Shown here: positions 25,745 to 34,658 of the stretch, piece by piece | How positions within the stretch are numbered: the first letter of the stretch is position 1 | How the letters are laid out: each line of letters opens with the position of its first letter | From: an uncultured Ruegeria sp. | GTDB taxonomy: Bacteria; Pseudomonadota; Alphaproteobacteria; Rhodobacterales; Rhodobacteraceae | Direction: 5' to 3' | Assembly (NCBI RefSeq): GCF_947504215.1 | Contig: NZ_CANNGO010000008.1 | Location: 62,001-126,000 of the forward strand | DNA length: 64,000 bases | Program-made: the position numbers and the translations under genes | The notes under the pieces: generated by a model | Databases searched by the model: none | Told to the model about the DNA's origin: nothing | What the model saw: only the letters and a program-made list of their open reading frames with translations

Positions 25745-26578
25745 TCACAACCATCTTTTGCGACGGCGATAAGACCGCACGTCGCGAAAACTCTTACGGC
25801 CTTCGTCGGACACCCCAAGATAGAATTCCTTCACATCCGGGTTCTCGCGCAACTCCGCAGCCGGGCCATCCATCACAACGCGCCCTGATTCCAGGATGTA
25901 TCCGTAGTGGGCAAACCGAAGGGCGACGTTGGTGTTCTGCTCTGCCAGCAGGAAGGACACGCCCTCTTTTTCATTCAGATCTTTGACGATGCCGAAAATC
26001 TCTTCGACCAGCTGCGGCGCCAGACCCATCGAGGGTTCATCCAGCAGAATGGTTTCCGGCCGCGACATCAGCGCACGGCCCATCGCCACCATTTGTTGTT
26101 CACCGCCCGAGGTATAGCCCGCCTGAGATCGGCGACGTTCCTTGAGGCGGGGGAAATAGGTATAGACCAGTTCCAGATCCTGCTGGATCGCAGCTTTGCC
26201 GTCCTTGCGCGTATAGGCGCCGGTCAGCAGGTTTTCTTCAACTGTCAGATGTTCGAAACAGTGGCGGCCCTCCATCACCTGTATCACGCCTTTCTCCACC
26301 AGATCGGCCGGGTCGCTTTCATGCACGCTGGTCCCGCGATACTTGATCGAGCCTTTGGTGACTTCGCCACGTTCGGAATGCAGCAGGTTCGACACCGCCT
26401 TCAGCGTCGTTGTCTTGCCCGCGCCATTGCCACCCAGCAGCGCGGTGATGCCGCCCTTGGGCACATTCAGGCTGACGCCTTTCAGCACAAGGATCACATG
26501 GTTGTAGATCACCTCGATGTTGTTGACTTCCAGCAGGGTTTCCGCCTGCACGTCAGTGGTGTGTGCCGCATCCAGCAT
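25745..26578 (-). CDS. livF: Liv-type ABC transporter ATPase, LivF
   Basis: 277 residues from the ATG at 26578, with GAGGA upstream; a longer frame to 26719 overlaps the binding-protein gene in an unlikely way. Walker A is GGNGAGKTT (about residue 50), the ABC signature TSGGEQQMVAMGRAL and Walker B ILLDEPSMGLAP are present. LivF pairs with LivG to drive the LivHM channel. C-terminal tail ends in RSYRRRKRWL, which is atypical and basic. Part of a nine-gene leftward operon. Confidence 0.92.
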   Translation of the reverse strand: MLDAAHTTDVQAETLLEVNNIEVIYNHVILVLKGVSLNVPKGGITALLGGNGAGKTTTLKAVSNLLHSERGEVTKGSIKYRGTSVHESDPADLVEKGVIQVMEGRHCFEHLTVEENLLTGAYTRKDGKAAIQQDLELVYTYFPRLKERRRSQAGYTSGGEQQMVAMGRALMSRPETILLDEPSMGLAPQLVEEIFGIVKDLNEKEGVSFLLAEQNTNVALRFAHYGYILESGRVVMDGPAAELRENPDVKEFYLGVSDEGRKSFRDVRSYRRRKRWL

Positions 26579-26648
26579 CAGCGCATATCCTCGTGCGTGT
26601 GTCGGGTTCGGAGCGGCGGTCAGCCGCCGCCCCGTATGGTTTGGCGCT

Positions 26649-27932
26649 TTAGTTGCAGCGCGATTCGATCTTGTTTTCCGCCGCATAAGCTGCGGAATCC
26701 TCATCGATGAGGCTACCAATCACGTCGCCATCTGTTGCTTTAAAGTCCGAGATCAGCGTCCAGGTCTTGTTCGCCGCATCCCATTGGGTCACACCAACCA
26801 GAGCGTCACCACCGTGGTTTTCACATGAGACCGAGAACGTTGGACCGAAGTTGGGCAGGCCCAGCTCAGCCATCTTGGCCTCGGACATCTCAAGCGCTTC
26901 CATACCATCACGCATGTCTGCCGGAGTAATTTCGGCGTTGCCGGAAATTTCCTGCGCTTTCTTGATGGCTTCGGCGGCAAGAACAGCAGCGTAAAGACCA
27001 CGGTTGTACAGAACCGTGCCAACCTGATCACCCGCGCCAGCGGCTTTGCCAGCATCGACCACGTGCTTTTGCAGATCGTCAAAAACCGGGAAATCCGTGC
27101 CCACATTGTGGAACGTCAACGCCTTGTAGCCATTGGCGGCTTCACCCGCTGGCAGCACGTCGTTTTCCGAACCTGACCACCAGATACCGATGAAATTTTC
27201 CATCGGGAAACGGATGTTGGCGGCTTCCTGTACGGCAACCTGGTTCATGACGCCCCAGCCCCACATCAGAACATAGTCGGGCTTGTCGCGACGGATCTGC
27301 AGCCACTGGGATTTCTGTTCCTGGCCTGGATGGTCGACCGGCAGGGCTGCCAGTTCAAATCCATGCTTCTTGGACAGCTCTTCCAGCGTGCGGATGGGTT
27401 CCTTGCCGTAGGCCGAGTTGTGGTAAACCAGCGCGATTTTCTTACCGCTCAGATCCCCTCCGTTTTCCTCAAGCAGATAATTCACTGCACCCGAGGCTCC
27501 GTCCCAGTAGTTGGCCGGATAGTTGAACGTGTGGCTGAACACGTCGCCGTTCTTAGCCGAGGTCCGACCATAACCCATCGTGTGCAGCGGGATTCCGTCA
27601 GCGGTCACTTTGGGGATCAGCTGATAGGTAATCCCGGTCGACAGCGGCTGATAGACCAACGCGCCTTCGCCTTTGGTTGCCTCATAGCATTCCACACCTT
27701 TTTCGGTGTTATAGCCGGTCTCGCATTCGACCATACGGACCGGAACACCGCCGATACCGCCATCGCGCTCGTTCAGCAGGGTGAAATAGTCATTATAGCC
27801 ATCCGAGAACGGGATACCGCCAGCCGCATAAGGCCCGGTGCGATAGCTGAGATCGGGGATCACAAGATCCGCAACAGCGGGTCCTGCGGCCATCAGGGCG
27901 CTCAGCGCCATGGTTGCCAGTTTAGTCTTCAT
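26649..27932 (-). CDS. Liv-type ABC substrate-binding protein
   Basis: 427 residues. Has an N-terminal signal peptide (residues 1-21, cut after AVA), and the periplasmic type 1 fold (YRTGPYAAGGIPFSDGYNDY, LSGKKIALVYHNSAYGKEP). The ATG at 27932 has GGAGGAGACA upstream. It is larger than E. coli LivJ (about 370), in line with the family that binds aromatic or carboxylic acids. The ligand is not determined by sequence; the acyl-CoA synthetase and PaaK-like neighbours suggest a carboxylate. Confidence 0.9.
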   Translation of the reverse strand: MKTKLATMALSALMAAGPAVADLVIPDLSYRTGPYAAGGIPFSDGYNDYFTLLNERDGGIGGVPVRMVECETGYNTEKGVECYEATKGEGALVYQPLSTGITYQLIPKVTADGIPLHTMGYGRTSAKNGDVFSHTFNYPANYWDGASGAVNYLLEENGGDLSGKKIALVYHNSAYGKEPIRTLEELSKKHGFELAALPVDHPGQEQKSQWLQIRRDKPDYVLMWGWGVMNQVAVQEAANIRFPMENFIGIWWSGSENDVLPAGEAANGYKALTFHNVGTDFPVFDDLQKHVVDAGKAAGAGDQVGTVLYNRGLYAAVLAAEAIKKAQEISGNAEITPADMRDGMEALEMSEAKMAELGLPNFGPTFSVSCENHGGDALVGVTQWDAANKTWTLISDFKATDGDVIGSLIDEDSAAYAAENKIESRCN

Positions 27933-28006
27933 CGGGTGTCTCCTCCCTTGATTGATCCGACGTTGTCTTCGGGCTTGCCGCCCGTCTTTTGATTGGGCCT
28001 ACCCCG

Positions 28007-29083
28007 CTAGTGGGGGAACGGCCAGAGTCTGAGTTTCTCTTTCGCGACGCGCCACAGCTGCGCCAGCCCGTGCGGCTCGAGGATCAGGAACATAACGATC
28101 AGGGCGCCGACGATCACCAGCTGCAGATGCGCAACGATATCGGTGGGCCAGCCCAGAACATCGACACCGACAACCTTCAAGACCACCGGCAGCAACACCA
28201 GGAAAGCCGCGCCAGCAAAGGACCCAAAGATCGAGCCCAATCCGCCAATGATCACCATGAACAGCACCAGGAACGATTTCTGGATACCAAACACCTCACC
28301 CACCTCGACCGCGCCGAGGTAAACGGCAAAGAACAGCGCACCGGCAATCCCGACAAAGAACGAACTGACAGCAAAGGCGGTGAGTTTTGCCTTCAGCGGG
28401 TTCACCCCAATGATCTCGGCCGCGATATCCATGTCGCGGATTGCCATCCAGGTCCGCCCTGTGGTGCCGCGGGTCAGATTGCGTGCAAGGACCGCACATA
28501 AGGCGAGGAAAATCAGGCAGAACAGATAAGTCGCCCAGGCTGGCGCATTCGGGCCAGTGATGATGATGCCAAACACATCCCGCTCGGGCGCGTTGATCTG
28601 ACCCGAGGCCGAGTAGTTGTAGAACCACGGCACCCGGTTAAAGAGCCAGACCAGAAAGAACTGCGCCGCCAGTGTGGCCACGGCAAGGTAAAAACCTTTG
28701 ATCCGCAACGATGGTAAACCAAACAGCACACCAACGACGGCCGTTATCCCACCGGCCAGCAACACATGGATGAACATGCTGACATCCGGAAAGGCTGTCA
28801 TCAGCTTGTAGCAGGCATAAGCCCCCACGGCCATGAACCCGCCGGTCCCAAGGCTGACCTGCCCGCAATACCCAACCAGAATGTTCAGCCCGATCGCCGC
28901 GATGGCGTAAATCAGGAACGGCAACAACAGCGCATTGGCCCAATAGTCGTTGATGATGAACGGGATGATCCCAAAGGCCACTGCCAGCACGACATAATAC
29001 CGATACCGGTCAAACTTGATCGGGAAAGTCTGGCTGTCATCTGTATAGGAGGTTTTGAAATCTCCGGCCTCACGATAGAACAT
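28007..29083 (-). CDS. livM: Liv-type ABC permease, LivM
   Basis: 358 residues. Multiple membrane segments from about residue 29 onward, with the LivM signature GLNILVGYCGQVSLGTGGFMAVGAYA at 64-89 and the coupling-loop region GRTWMAIRDMDIAAEIIGVNPLKAKL. Second channel half of the importer. It is three bases after the second small membrane protein gene. Confidence 0.93.
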   Translation of the reverse strand: MFYREAGDFKTSYTDDSQTFPIKFDRYRYYVVLAVAFGIIPFIINDYWANALLLPFLIYAIAAIGLNILVGYCGQVSLGTGGFMAVGAYACYKLMTAFPDVSMFIHVLLAGGITAVVGVLFGLPSLRIKGFYLAVATLAAQFFLVWLFNRVPWFYNYSASGQINAPERDVFGIIITGPNAPAWATYLFCLIFLALCAVLARNLTRGTTGRTWMAIRDMDIAAEIIGVNPLKAKLTAFAVSSFFVGIAGALFFAVYLGAVEVGEVFGIQKSFLVLFMVIIGGLGSIFGSFAGAAFLVLLPVVLKVVGVDVLGWPTDIVAHLQLVIVGALIVMFLILEPHGLAQLWRVAKEKLRLWPFPH

Positions 29084-29086
29084 GTC

Positions 29087-29344
29087 TTACTTTCCCCATT
29101 CTTCCTGCGCCCGGTTCCGGGTCGCGGCGTCCAGCTGTTTCGACCCTTTGGCGTAACCGCTTGCCTCGGTGACGCGCACCAGTTTCATGTAGGCCATGAC
29201 GCCCGTCACCAACCCGGCAAAGGCCAGGACCGCAGCAATCACCAACTGGCTGTCGCTAAGATCATCCGTGGTCAGAGCGATGTACCCAAAAGCCCAAAAG
29301 CCCGCCCAAGCAATCACGTTTATGATGGCAATCAGCTTGGTCAT
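29087..29344 (-). CDS. Small membrane protein within the liv operon (second)
   Basis: 85 residues from the ATG at 29344, which overlaps the previous stop by four bases. Two hydrophobic helices at about residues 4-22 and 33-55, then a charged C-terminal tail (KQLDAATRNRAQEEWGK). No family is recognised. Its place between livH and livM and its translational coupling indicate it is part of the same transport unit. Confidence 0.78.
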   Translation of the reverse strand: MTKLIAIINVIAWAGFWAFGYIALTTDDLSDSQLVIAAVLAFAGLVTGVMAYMKLVRVTEASGYAKGSKQLDAATRNRAQEEWGK

Positions 29345-29598
29345 GCGACGGTTCCCCGACTTCTGACATTCAGCCAGTGCACAACTGCCGCCAGTGCTGC
29401 GTAAAAGAACATGGCGTCCAATGCCCGAATGTAGCTGACATACAGCATCATTCTGAGCTGCCACTCTGTATCTGTTTCTGTCCGCAGAGCAGAACTTGAC
29501 AGGCTGACCTCAAAAATCTCACCGATTGACTGCACAATGCCGTAGAGCAACAAAACAATCGGGAGTGCTTTGAAAATGGAATCCAGTTTTTCCATCAT
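29341..29598 (-). CDS. Small membrane protein within the liv operon (first)
   Basis: 85 residues. The ATG at 29598 overlaps the livH stop by four bases (ATGA), so coupling is clear. Two hydrophobic segments at about residues 10-25 and 50-76 flank a polar loop (SSSALRTETDTEWQLRMM). I recognise no family. It may tune or stabilise the permease. Confidence 0.78.
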   Translation of the reverse strand: MMEKLDSIFKALPIVLLLYGIVQSIGEIFEVSLSSSALRTETDTEWQLRMMLYVSYIRALDAMFFYAALAAVVHWLNVRSRGTVA

Positions 29599-30581
29599 AC
29601 TCTCTCGATGATCTTCTCGCCGAACAGACCCTGAGGCCGGAACACAAGGAAGATCAGCGCCAGGACATAGGCGAACCAATTCTCGGTCGCGCCGCCGACC
29701 AGCGGGCCGATGGAAAACTCGAACAGTTTCTCGCCCACACCGATGATCAAACCACCAACAATCGCGCCTGGGATTGATGTGAATCCGCCCAACATCAGAA
29801 CTGGCAGCGCCTTGAGCGCGATCAGCGACAGCGAGAACTGAACGCCTGACTTGGTGCCCCACATGATGCCCGCAACCAGCGCGACAAAGCCAGCGACCGA
29901 CCAGACCATGATCCAGATGAAGTTCAGCGAGATACCCACTGACAGCGCAGCCTGATGATCATCCGCCACAGCGCGCATCGCCCGGCCCTGCTTGGTATAC
30001 TGGCTGAACATGACCAGCGCGGCCACCAGAAGCGCCGCAATCACCGTCGCCACGATATCCAGATTATCGATGAAGAAGCCGTAGCCAAAGATGTTGAACG
30101 TCGCCTCGTCCAGCCACAGGTTGATGCCCTGCGGCAGACCGACATCCAGTGTCTTAATCTCGGACCCCCACATCAGGTCGGCCACGCCTTCGAGGAAATA
30201 CGCCAGGCCGATCGTCGCCATGAACAGGATGATCGGTTCCTGCCCGACCAGATGGCGCATGACAAATCGCTGCACTGCCCAGGCCAGAACCACCATCACG
30301 GCCATGGTCAAAAGGATCGCCACCAGCGCCGGCACGTTCCAACCGAAGTAGTGGATATGGGTCCCAAAGGTCGCGTTGATCAGATGCGCAAACGGCACCT
30401 GACCGTTCATGATTCCAACCAGCGTCATCGCCGCAAACAGGGCCATAACCCCTTGCGCATAATTGAATATCCCCGAGGCCTTGTAGATCAGCACAAACCC
30501 CAGCGCAACCAAAGCATACAGCACCCCGGCCATCAGCCCGTTGAGGATGACCTCCATCGCAAACACGAGTTGTTCAGGCAT
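29595..30581 (-). CDS. livH: Liv-type ABC permease, LivH
   Basis: 328 residues, about eight membrane segments. Typical LivH passages are GLMAGVLYALVALGFVLIYKASGIFNYAQG at 14-43, split here by my limit but contiguous, and the coupling-loop RAMRAVADDHQAALSVGI. It forms the channel with LivM. A small membrane protein gene begins in its stop codon. Confidence 0.93.
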   Translation of the reverse strand: MPEQLVFAMEVILNGLMAGVLYALVALGFVLIYKASGIFNYAQGVMALFAAMTLVGIMNGQVPFAHLINATFGTHIHYFGWNVPALVAILLTMAVMVVLAWAVQRFVMRHLVGQEPIILFMATIGLAYFLEGVADLMWGSEIKTLDVGLPQGINLWLDEATFNIFGYGFFIDNLDIVATVIAALLVAALVMFSQYTKQGRAMRAVADDHQAALSVGISLNFIWIMVWSVAGFVALVAGIMWGTKSGVQFSLSLIALKALPVLMLGGFTSIPGAIVGGLIIGVGEKLFEFSIGPLVGGATENWFAYVLALIFLVFRPQGLFGEKIIERV

Positions 30582-30610
30582 GCCAGCCCCTCCCCAATTT
30601 CGCCCAGAGC

Positions 30611-31429
30611 TTAGTCATGGCTGACCCCCAGATAAGCGTCGATGACTTCCTGATTGTTGCGCACCTCGTCCGGCGTGCCGTCGCCGATCTTGCGCCCGTA
30701 ATCCATCACAACCACCCGGTCGCTCAGGTCCATCACCACACCCATGTCATGCTCGATCAGGGCGATCGTGGTGCCGAATTCATCATTCACATCCAGGACA
30801 AAACGGCTCATGTCCTCTTTCTCTTCGACATTCATGCCCGCCATCGGCTCATCCAGCAGCAAAAGCTTGGGTTCCGCCGCCAAGGCGCGCGCCAGTTCGA
30901 CGCGTTTTTTCAGGCCATAGGGCAGACGTGACACCGGCGTCTTGCGGATGTGCTGGATTTCCAGAAAGTCGATGATCTTTTCAACGGCTTCGCGATTCTC
31001 GGTCTCTTCCGCTTCGGCCTTACCTTTCCATAGCGCCTGCTGAAAAATGTTGGTCTTCATGTAGTTCAAGCGCCCGGTCATAACGTTGTCCAGAACGCTC
31101 ATGCCTTCGAATAAGGCGATGTTCTGGAACGTTCGGGCAATGCCCTGACGCGCGACCTCATAGGGACGCATTTGCGGGCGTGGGGCCCCGTGGAACCAGA
31201 CCTCACCCTCTTGCGGGACATAAAACCCCGAAATCACATTCAACATCGAGGACTTGCCAGCCCCGTTTGGACCGATAATGGCACGAATCTCACCCTCGCG
31301 GATGTCGAACGAAATATCCTTGATCGCCACAACGCCGCCGAACCGCAGAGTGATGTTCTTCATCTCCATCACCACGCCGCCGATCTGGCGGCCATCCTCG
31401 GTAACATATCCATCAGCTGCATCAAGCAT
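30611..31429 (-). CDS. livG: Liv-type ABC transporter ATPase, LivG
   Basis: 272 residues. Walker A IGPNGAGKSSMLNVISG, signature LPYGLKKRVELARAL, and Walker B LLLLDEPMAGMNVEEKEDM are visible; the signature motif is a variant of LSGGQ seen in this transporter group. Sits 29 bases before livH and 78 bases after the acyl-CoA synthetase gene. Confidence 0.93.
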   Translation of the reverse strand: MLDAADGYVTEDGRQIGGVVMEMKNITLRFGGVVAIKDISFDIREGEIRAIIGPNGAGKSSMLNVISGFYVPQEGEVWFHGAPRPQMRPYEVARQGIARTFQNIALFEGMSVLDNVMTGRLNYMKTNIFQQALWKGKAEAEETENREAVEKIIDFLEIQHIRKTPVSRLPYGLKKRVELARALAAEPKLLLLDEPMAGMNVEEKEDMSRFVLDVNDEFGTTIALIEHDMGVVMDLSDRVVVMDYGRKIGDGTPDEVRNNQEVIDAYLGVSHD

Positions 31430-31507
31430 GTGTGGCTCCTTGAACTACACGAAAACGGGACGGTGGGCGGGGCGATGACCGCAGGTCGAGCGGCGCACCT
31501 CCGACAC

Positions 31508-33481
31508 TCATTCCGCCGCAACCTTATGCTGTGCCACCGCGACAACCGGCGCATCAACGATTTCAAGCGTTGCGCTAATCGAGCCTTTGCGGCCGTCCTC
31601 ATAGGTCACTTCGGTGGTGGTCGAGACACTCGAAGATCCGTCATACAAAGCCGCGATGATGTCAGCGTATTTGTCCTCGACAAATCCACGGCGCACTTTA
31701 CGCGTGCGGGTGATCTCACCATCATCCGCATCCAGCTCCTTGTGCAGCACCACAAAGCGATGCACCTGACAGCCCGACAGCATTTCGTCGGCAGCAACAG
31801 ATTTGTTCACCTCTTCCACGTGGGATTTTATCGTCTCTAACACACGGGGATTGGCCGTCAGTTCCTGATAAGACCCATAGGCAATGTTGTTGCGTTCTGC
31901 CCAATTCCCGACCGCGGTCAGGTCAATATTGATGAAGGCAACACAGCGATCTTTGCCGTTCCCAAACAGTACAACTTCCAGAATATCGGGATAGAACTTC
32001 AGCTTGTTCTCGACATATTTGGGCGCGAACATCGAGCCATCGGCCATTTTACCAACATCCTTGGCCCGGTCGATGATGCGCAGATGGCCCGATCCCTCTT
32101 CTATGAACCCGGCATCACCCGTGGCGACCCAACCCTCGGCATCCTTGGTCGAAGCCGTGGAATCGGGGTTCTTGAAATACTCCACAAACACACCAGGCGA
32201 ACGGTAGTAGATCTCGCCTGTGTCATCGATCTTCAGCTCGACATCCGGCGCTGGCACGCCAACCGTGTCAGCCCGCACTTCGCCGTCCGGCTGGACGGTG
32301 ATGAATACCGTGGCTTCGGTCTGGCCGTAGAGCTGTTTCAGGTTGATGCCCAAAGACCGGTAGAAGTCAAAGATTTCTGGCCCAATGGCTTCACCCGCCG
32401 TGTACCCGACGCGAAAACGGCCGTACCCCAAAGTGTCCTTGAGCGGCCCGTAAACCAGCATATTGCCCAGCGCGTATTTCAAACGGTCACCAAACCCAAC
32501 CGGCTTGCCATCCAACAACAACCCACCAACTCTCTTGGCATGGGCCATGAAGTGGTGGAACATCCGCTGCTTCAGCTTGCCTGCGTCTTCCATGCGGATC
32601 ATCACGTTGGTCAGCTGAGTTTCGAATACGCGCGGTGGGGCAAAGAAATAGGTCGGCCCGATCTCACGCAGATCGGTCATCATGGTTTCCGCACTCTCGG
32701 GGCAGTTCACGCAGAACCCACACCAGTAGGCCTGACCGATAGAGAAGATGAAGTCGCCGACCCACGCCATCGGCAGATAAGACAGGATGTCTTCGTCCCG
32801 CTTGAGATGATCGAAATCCGCCGAGTTCTTGGCGCTTTCAATCACATTCCGATTCGACAGCACGACACCCTTGGGCTTGCCTGTCGTGCCCGAGGTATAG
32901 AGCATGACGCAGGTGTCGTCGTAGGTGATCTCGGAAATGCGTTTGTCCAGCTCCGCATCAAAACGGGCGTGCCCTGCATTCCCGTCAGCCATGATGTCTT
33001 CAAGCGCATTCATCTGGGAATGATCGTATTTCCGCATCCCGCGCTTGTCGGTGTATAGGATGTGTTTGATCTGACTTAGGTTTTCCTGAATTTCGATGAC
33101 TTTATCGACCTGCTCCTGATCACCGCAGACGACATATTTCGCGCCGCAATGCTCCATCACATAGGCCATCTCTTCGGCCACGGCATCCTGGTAGAGCGGC
33201 ACCGGAACCGCACCAACCATTTGTGCAGCGACCATAGCCCAGTAATGCGCCGGACGGTTACGCCCGATCACGGCGATATGGTCACCCTTCTCGACGCCAA
33301 CTTCCAGAAAACCCAGGGCAAGCGAGCGCACTTCGGCAGATGTCTCAGCCCAGCTCCAGCATTGCCAGATTCCGAATTCTTTTTCCCGGTACGCCGGGGC
33401 GTCCCCGAATTGTGCCGCATTGCGATGTAGCAGCGCCGGAAGAGAGTGCGTCCCTTCAGCGCCCGACTGCGTCTGAGCCAA
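31508..33481 (-). CDS. Long-chain acyl-CoA synthetase (AMP-forming)
   Basis: 657 residues. Adenylate-forming ligase activating a fatty or aromatic acid with CoA. The phosphate loop MLYTSGTTGKPKGVVLSNR, the YGQTEATVF core and GWVATGDAGFIEEGSGHLRIIDRAKDVGK are visible (each in two parts here because of length limits). It has the long form seen in FadD15-like enzymes. First gene of the operon with the Liv transporter and a PaaK-like ligase; the two ligases may act on different parts of one substrate class. Confidence 0.92.
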   Translation of the reverse strand: MAQTQSGAEGTHSLPALLHRNAAQFGDAPAYREKEFGIWQCWSWAETSAEVRSLALGFLEVGVEKGDHIAVIGRNRPAHYWAMVAAQMVGAVPVPLYQDAVAEEMAYVMEHCGAKYVVCGDQEQVDKVIEIQENLSQIKHILYTDKRGMRKYDHSQMNALEDIMADGNAGHARFDAELDKRISEITYDDTCVMLYTSGTTGKPKGVVLSNRNVIESAKNSADFDHLKRDEDILSYLPMAWVGDFIFSIGQAYWCGFCVNCPESAETMMTDLREIGPTYFFAPPRVFETQLTNVMIRMEDAGKLKQRMFHHFMAHAKRVGGLLLDGKPVGFGDRLKYALGNMLVYGPLKDTLGYGRFRVGYTAGEAIGPEIFDFYRSLGINLKQLYGQTEATVFITVQPDGEVRADTVGVPAPDVELKIDDTGEIYYRSPGVFVEYFKNPDSTASTKDAEGWVATGDAGFIEEGSGHLRIIDRAKDVGKMADGSMFAPKYVENKLKFYPDILEVVLFGNGKDRCVAFINIDLTAVGNWAERNNIAYGSYQELTANPRVLETIKSHVEEVNKSVAADEMLSGCQVHRFVVLHKELDADDGEITRTRKVRRGFVEDKYADIIAALYDGSSSVSTTTEVTYEDGRKGSISATLEIVDAPVVAVAQHKVAAE

Positions 33482-33914
33482 TCTTTCTCTCCTCCCCGTC
33501 CGGCCCTTCCTCTGGGCCGGAAACAGCGGACCCGGAACACAACCCGGACGCCAACGCCCCGATTAGGGACAGCTGCACGATCAGCGTCAACTTTTTCCTG
33601 ATGTTTTCTCAATTCTTACGAATTGTAACAGGTGTGGAGAGGCGATCTTTTGAGCTGAGCAAACTTACAACTCGCAAAACTCGGGGGATGAGCAAAACGT
33701 CGGTCTGCACCGGGCGTGATATCAAGCTTCCGCAGTAGGGTTGATGAGGTTGGAAATGTTCATCGATACCATGCGGATCGAATGTCTCGGTCGAACCCAA
33801 ACCTACCGAGAAAGCGCCAACCTTCTTACAAGTTGACACTTGTCAAGGATCGAGACTTCTAATTTGCCTATTCTGACAATGGATTGTCTTTCGCACTACT
33901 CGGACGCTTGTGAC
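33482..33914. other. 433-bp divergent intergenic region
   Basis: No gene seen. It separates the leftward acyl-CoA synthetase/Liv operon from the rightward cytochrome gene and becomes AT-rich near the cytochrome. A small palindrome TTAC-GAATT-GTAA lies at 33616-33628 and a perfect FNR-like palindrome at 33833-33846. It must hold promoters for both directions. Confidence 0.5.
33833..33846. promoter_or_regulatory. FNR/CRP-family-like palindrome
   Basis: TTGAC-ACTT-GTCAA is a perfect 14-bp dyad with the layout of FNR-type sites (TTGAT-N4-ATCAA) but with C/G inner bases. It lies 68 bp before the ATG of the diheme cytochrome. Its first half also reads as a -35 box (TTGACA). Which FNR, Dnr or CRP-type regulator would bind is not known. 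Confidence 0.5.
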
Positions 33915-34409
33915 ATGAACCAGTTTGTCCAAATTAGCATAGCAATCGGTCTTGGAATTTGGGCAATTTCCTCGACTGCCCAGCAGTCGAATCCACATCT
34001 GATCTACGAAGATAACTGTGCGTCTTGTCACCTGCCGCATGCAGGAGATTTTGTCTCCGAAAAACTGATTGTGTCAGAAAGTGGCATTGTGGGAAGAGCT
34101 TCTGGTCGCCCCGTTATTGACTATCTGAAGGCAGGACACGGCAAGTTGTTAGACGAAGAAGTCAATGTGCTGATACAGCAGTTCGAGTTCATTCAACAAT
34201 CTGGCCGTTTATTCAAAGAAAAATGCATTATTTGCCACGACAACGCCGCCGAATTTGCGCGCCAAAAGTTAATCTTGCGCGATGATATACTTACAGGGCG
34301 GTACACAGATAGAGATGTCGCAGAGTTTTTGTTGCAGCATGGTCGGCTTGATGCATCTGAGGCACAAAAGATGGTTGAGGTTCTTATGCGTCAACTTCAG
34401 GTAAGGTAA
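33915..34409 (+). CDS. Small diheme cytochrome c
   Basis: 164 residues from the ATG at 33915; upstream in-frame residues do not look like coding sequence. A signal peptide covers residues 1-22 (ISIAIGLGIWAISSTAQQ). Two heme motifs, CASCH at 35-39 and CIICH at 104-108, lie in similar halves, so it is a tandem two-domain periplasmic protein. Methionines for axial ligation are sparse, so heme ligation may be unusual. The gene is AT-rich compared with neighbours, hinting at recent transfer. Confidence 0.78.
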   Translation: MNQFVQISIAIGLGIWAISSTAQQSNPHLIYEDNCASCHLPHAGDFVSEKLIVSESGIVGRASGRPVIDYLKAGHGKLLDEEVNVLIQQFEFIQQSGRLFKEKCIICHDNAAEFARQKLILRDDILTGRYTDRDVAEFLLQHGRLDASEAQKMVEVLMRQLQVR

Positions 34410-34658
34410 GGAGCATCAAAATACCTCGCGATGTAGGCCGGCTCTCAGCCTTAGTTCGGGTATTAGGTTTATGCATTGATAGGCAGGTTTGTCCGCATAG
34501 CAAAATTTGCTGAAAGTTTCTCATCAGGCGCTAGATTCTCTAACTGCAATTCCGGCAAAACCGCTGTCGCCAAAGTTGAGCCGATCAGGTTTCGGTGCGA
34601 CAGGCCAGTGACAACGACAATTCAAGTCAAATTGCCGGAAACGAGGCTGAAATGCTGA

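Noticed and set aside
25907-26710. 267-codon plus-strand frame
   Set aside because: Antisense to livF and the binding protein gene; glutamine/histidine-rich with no domain.
32084-33058. Long open frame of 324 codons on the plus strand
   Set aside because: It is antisense to the acyl-CoA synthetase gene, has no family features, and lies in a high-GC frame where long antisense frames arise by chance.
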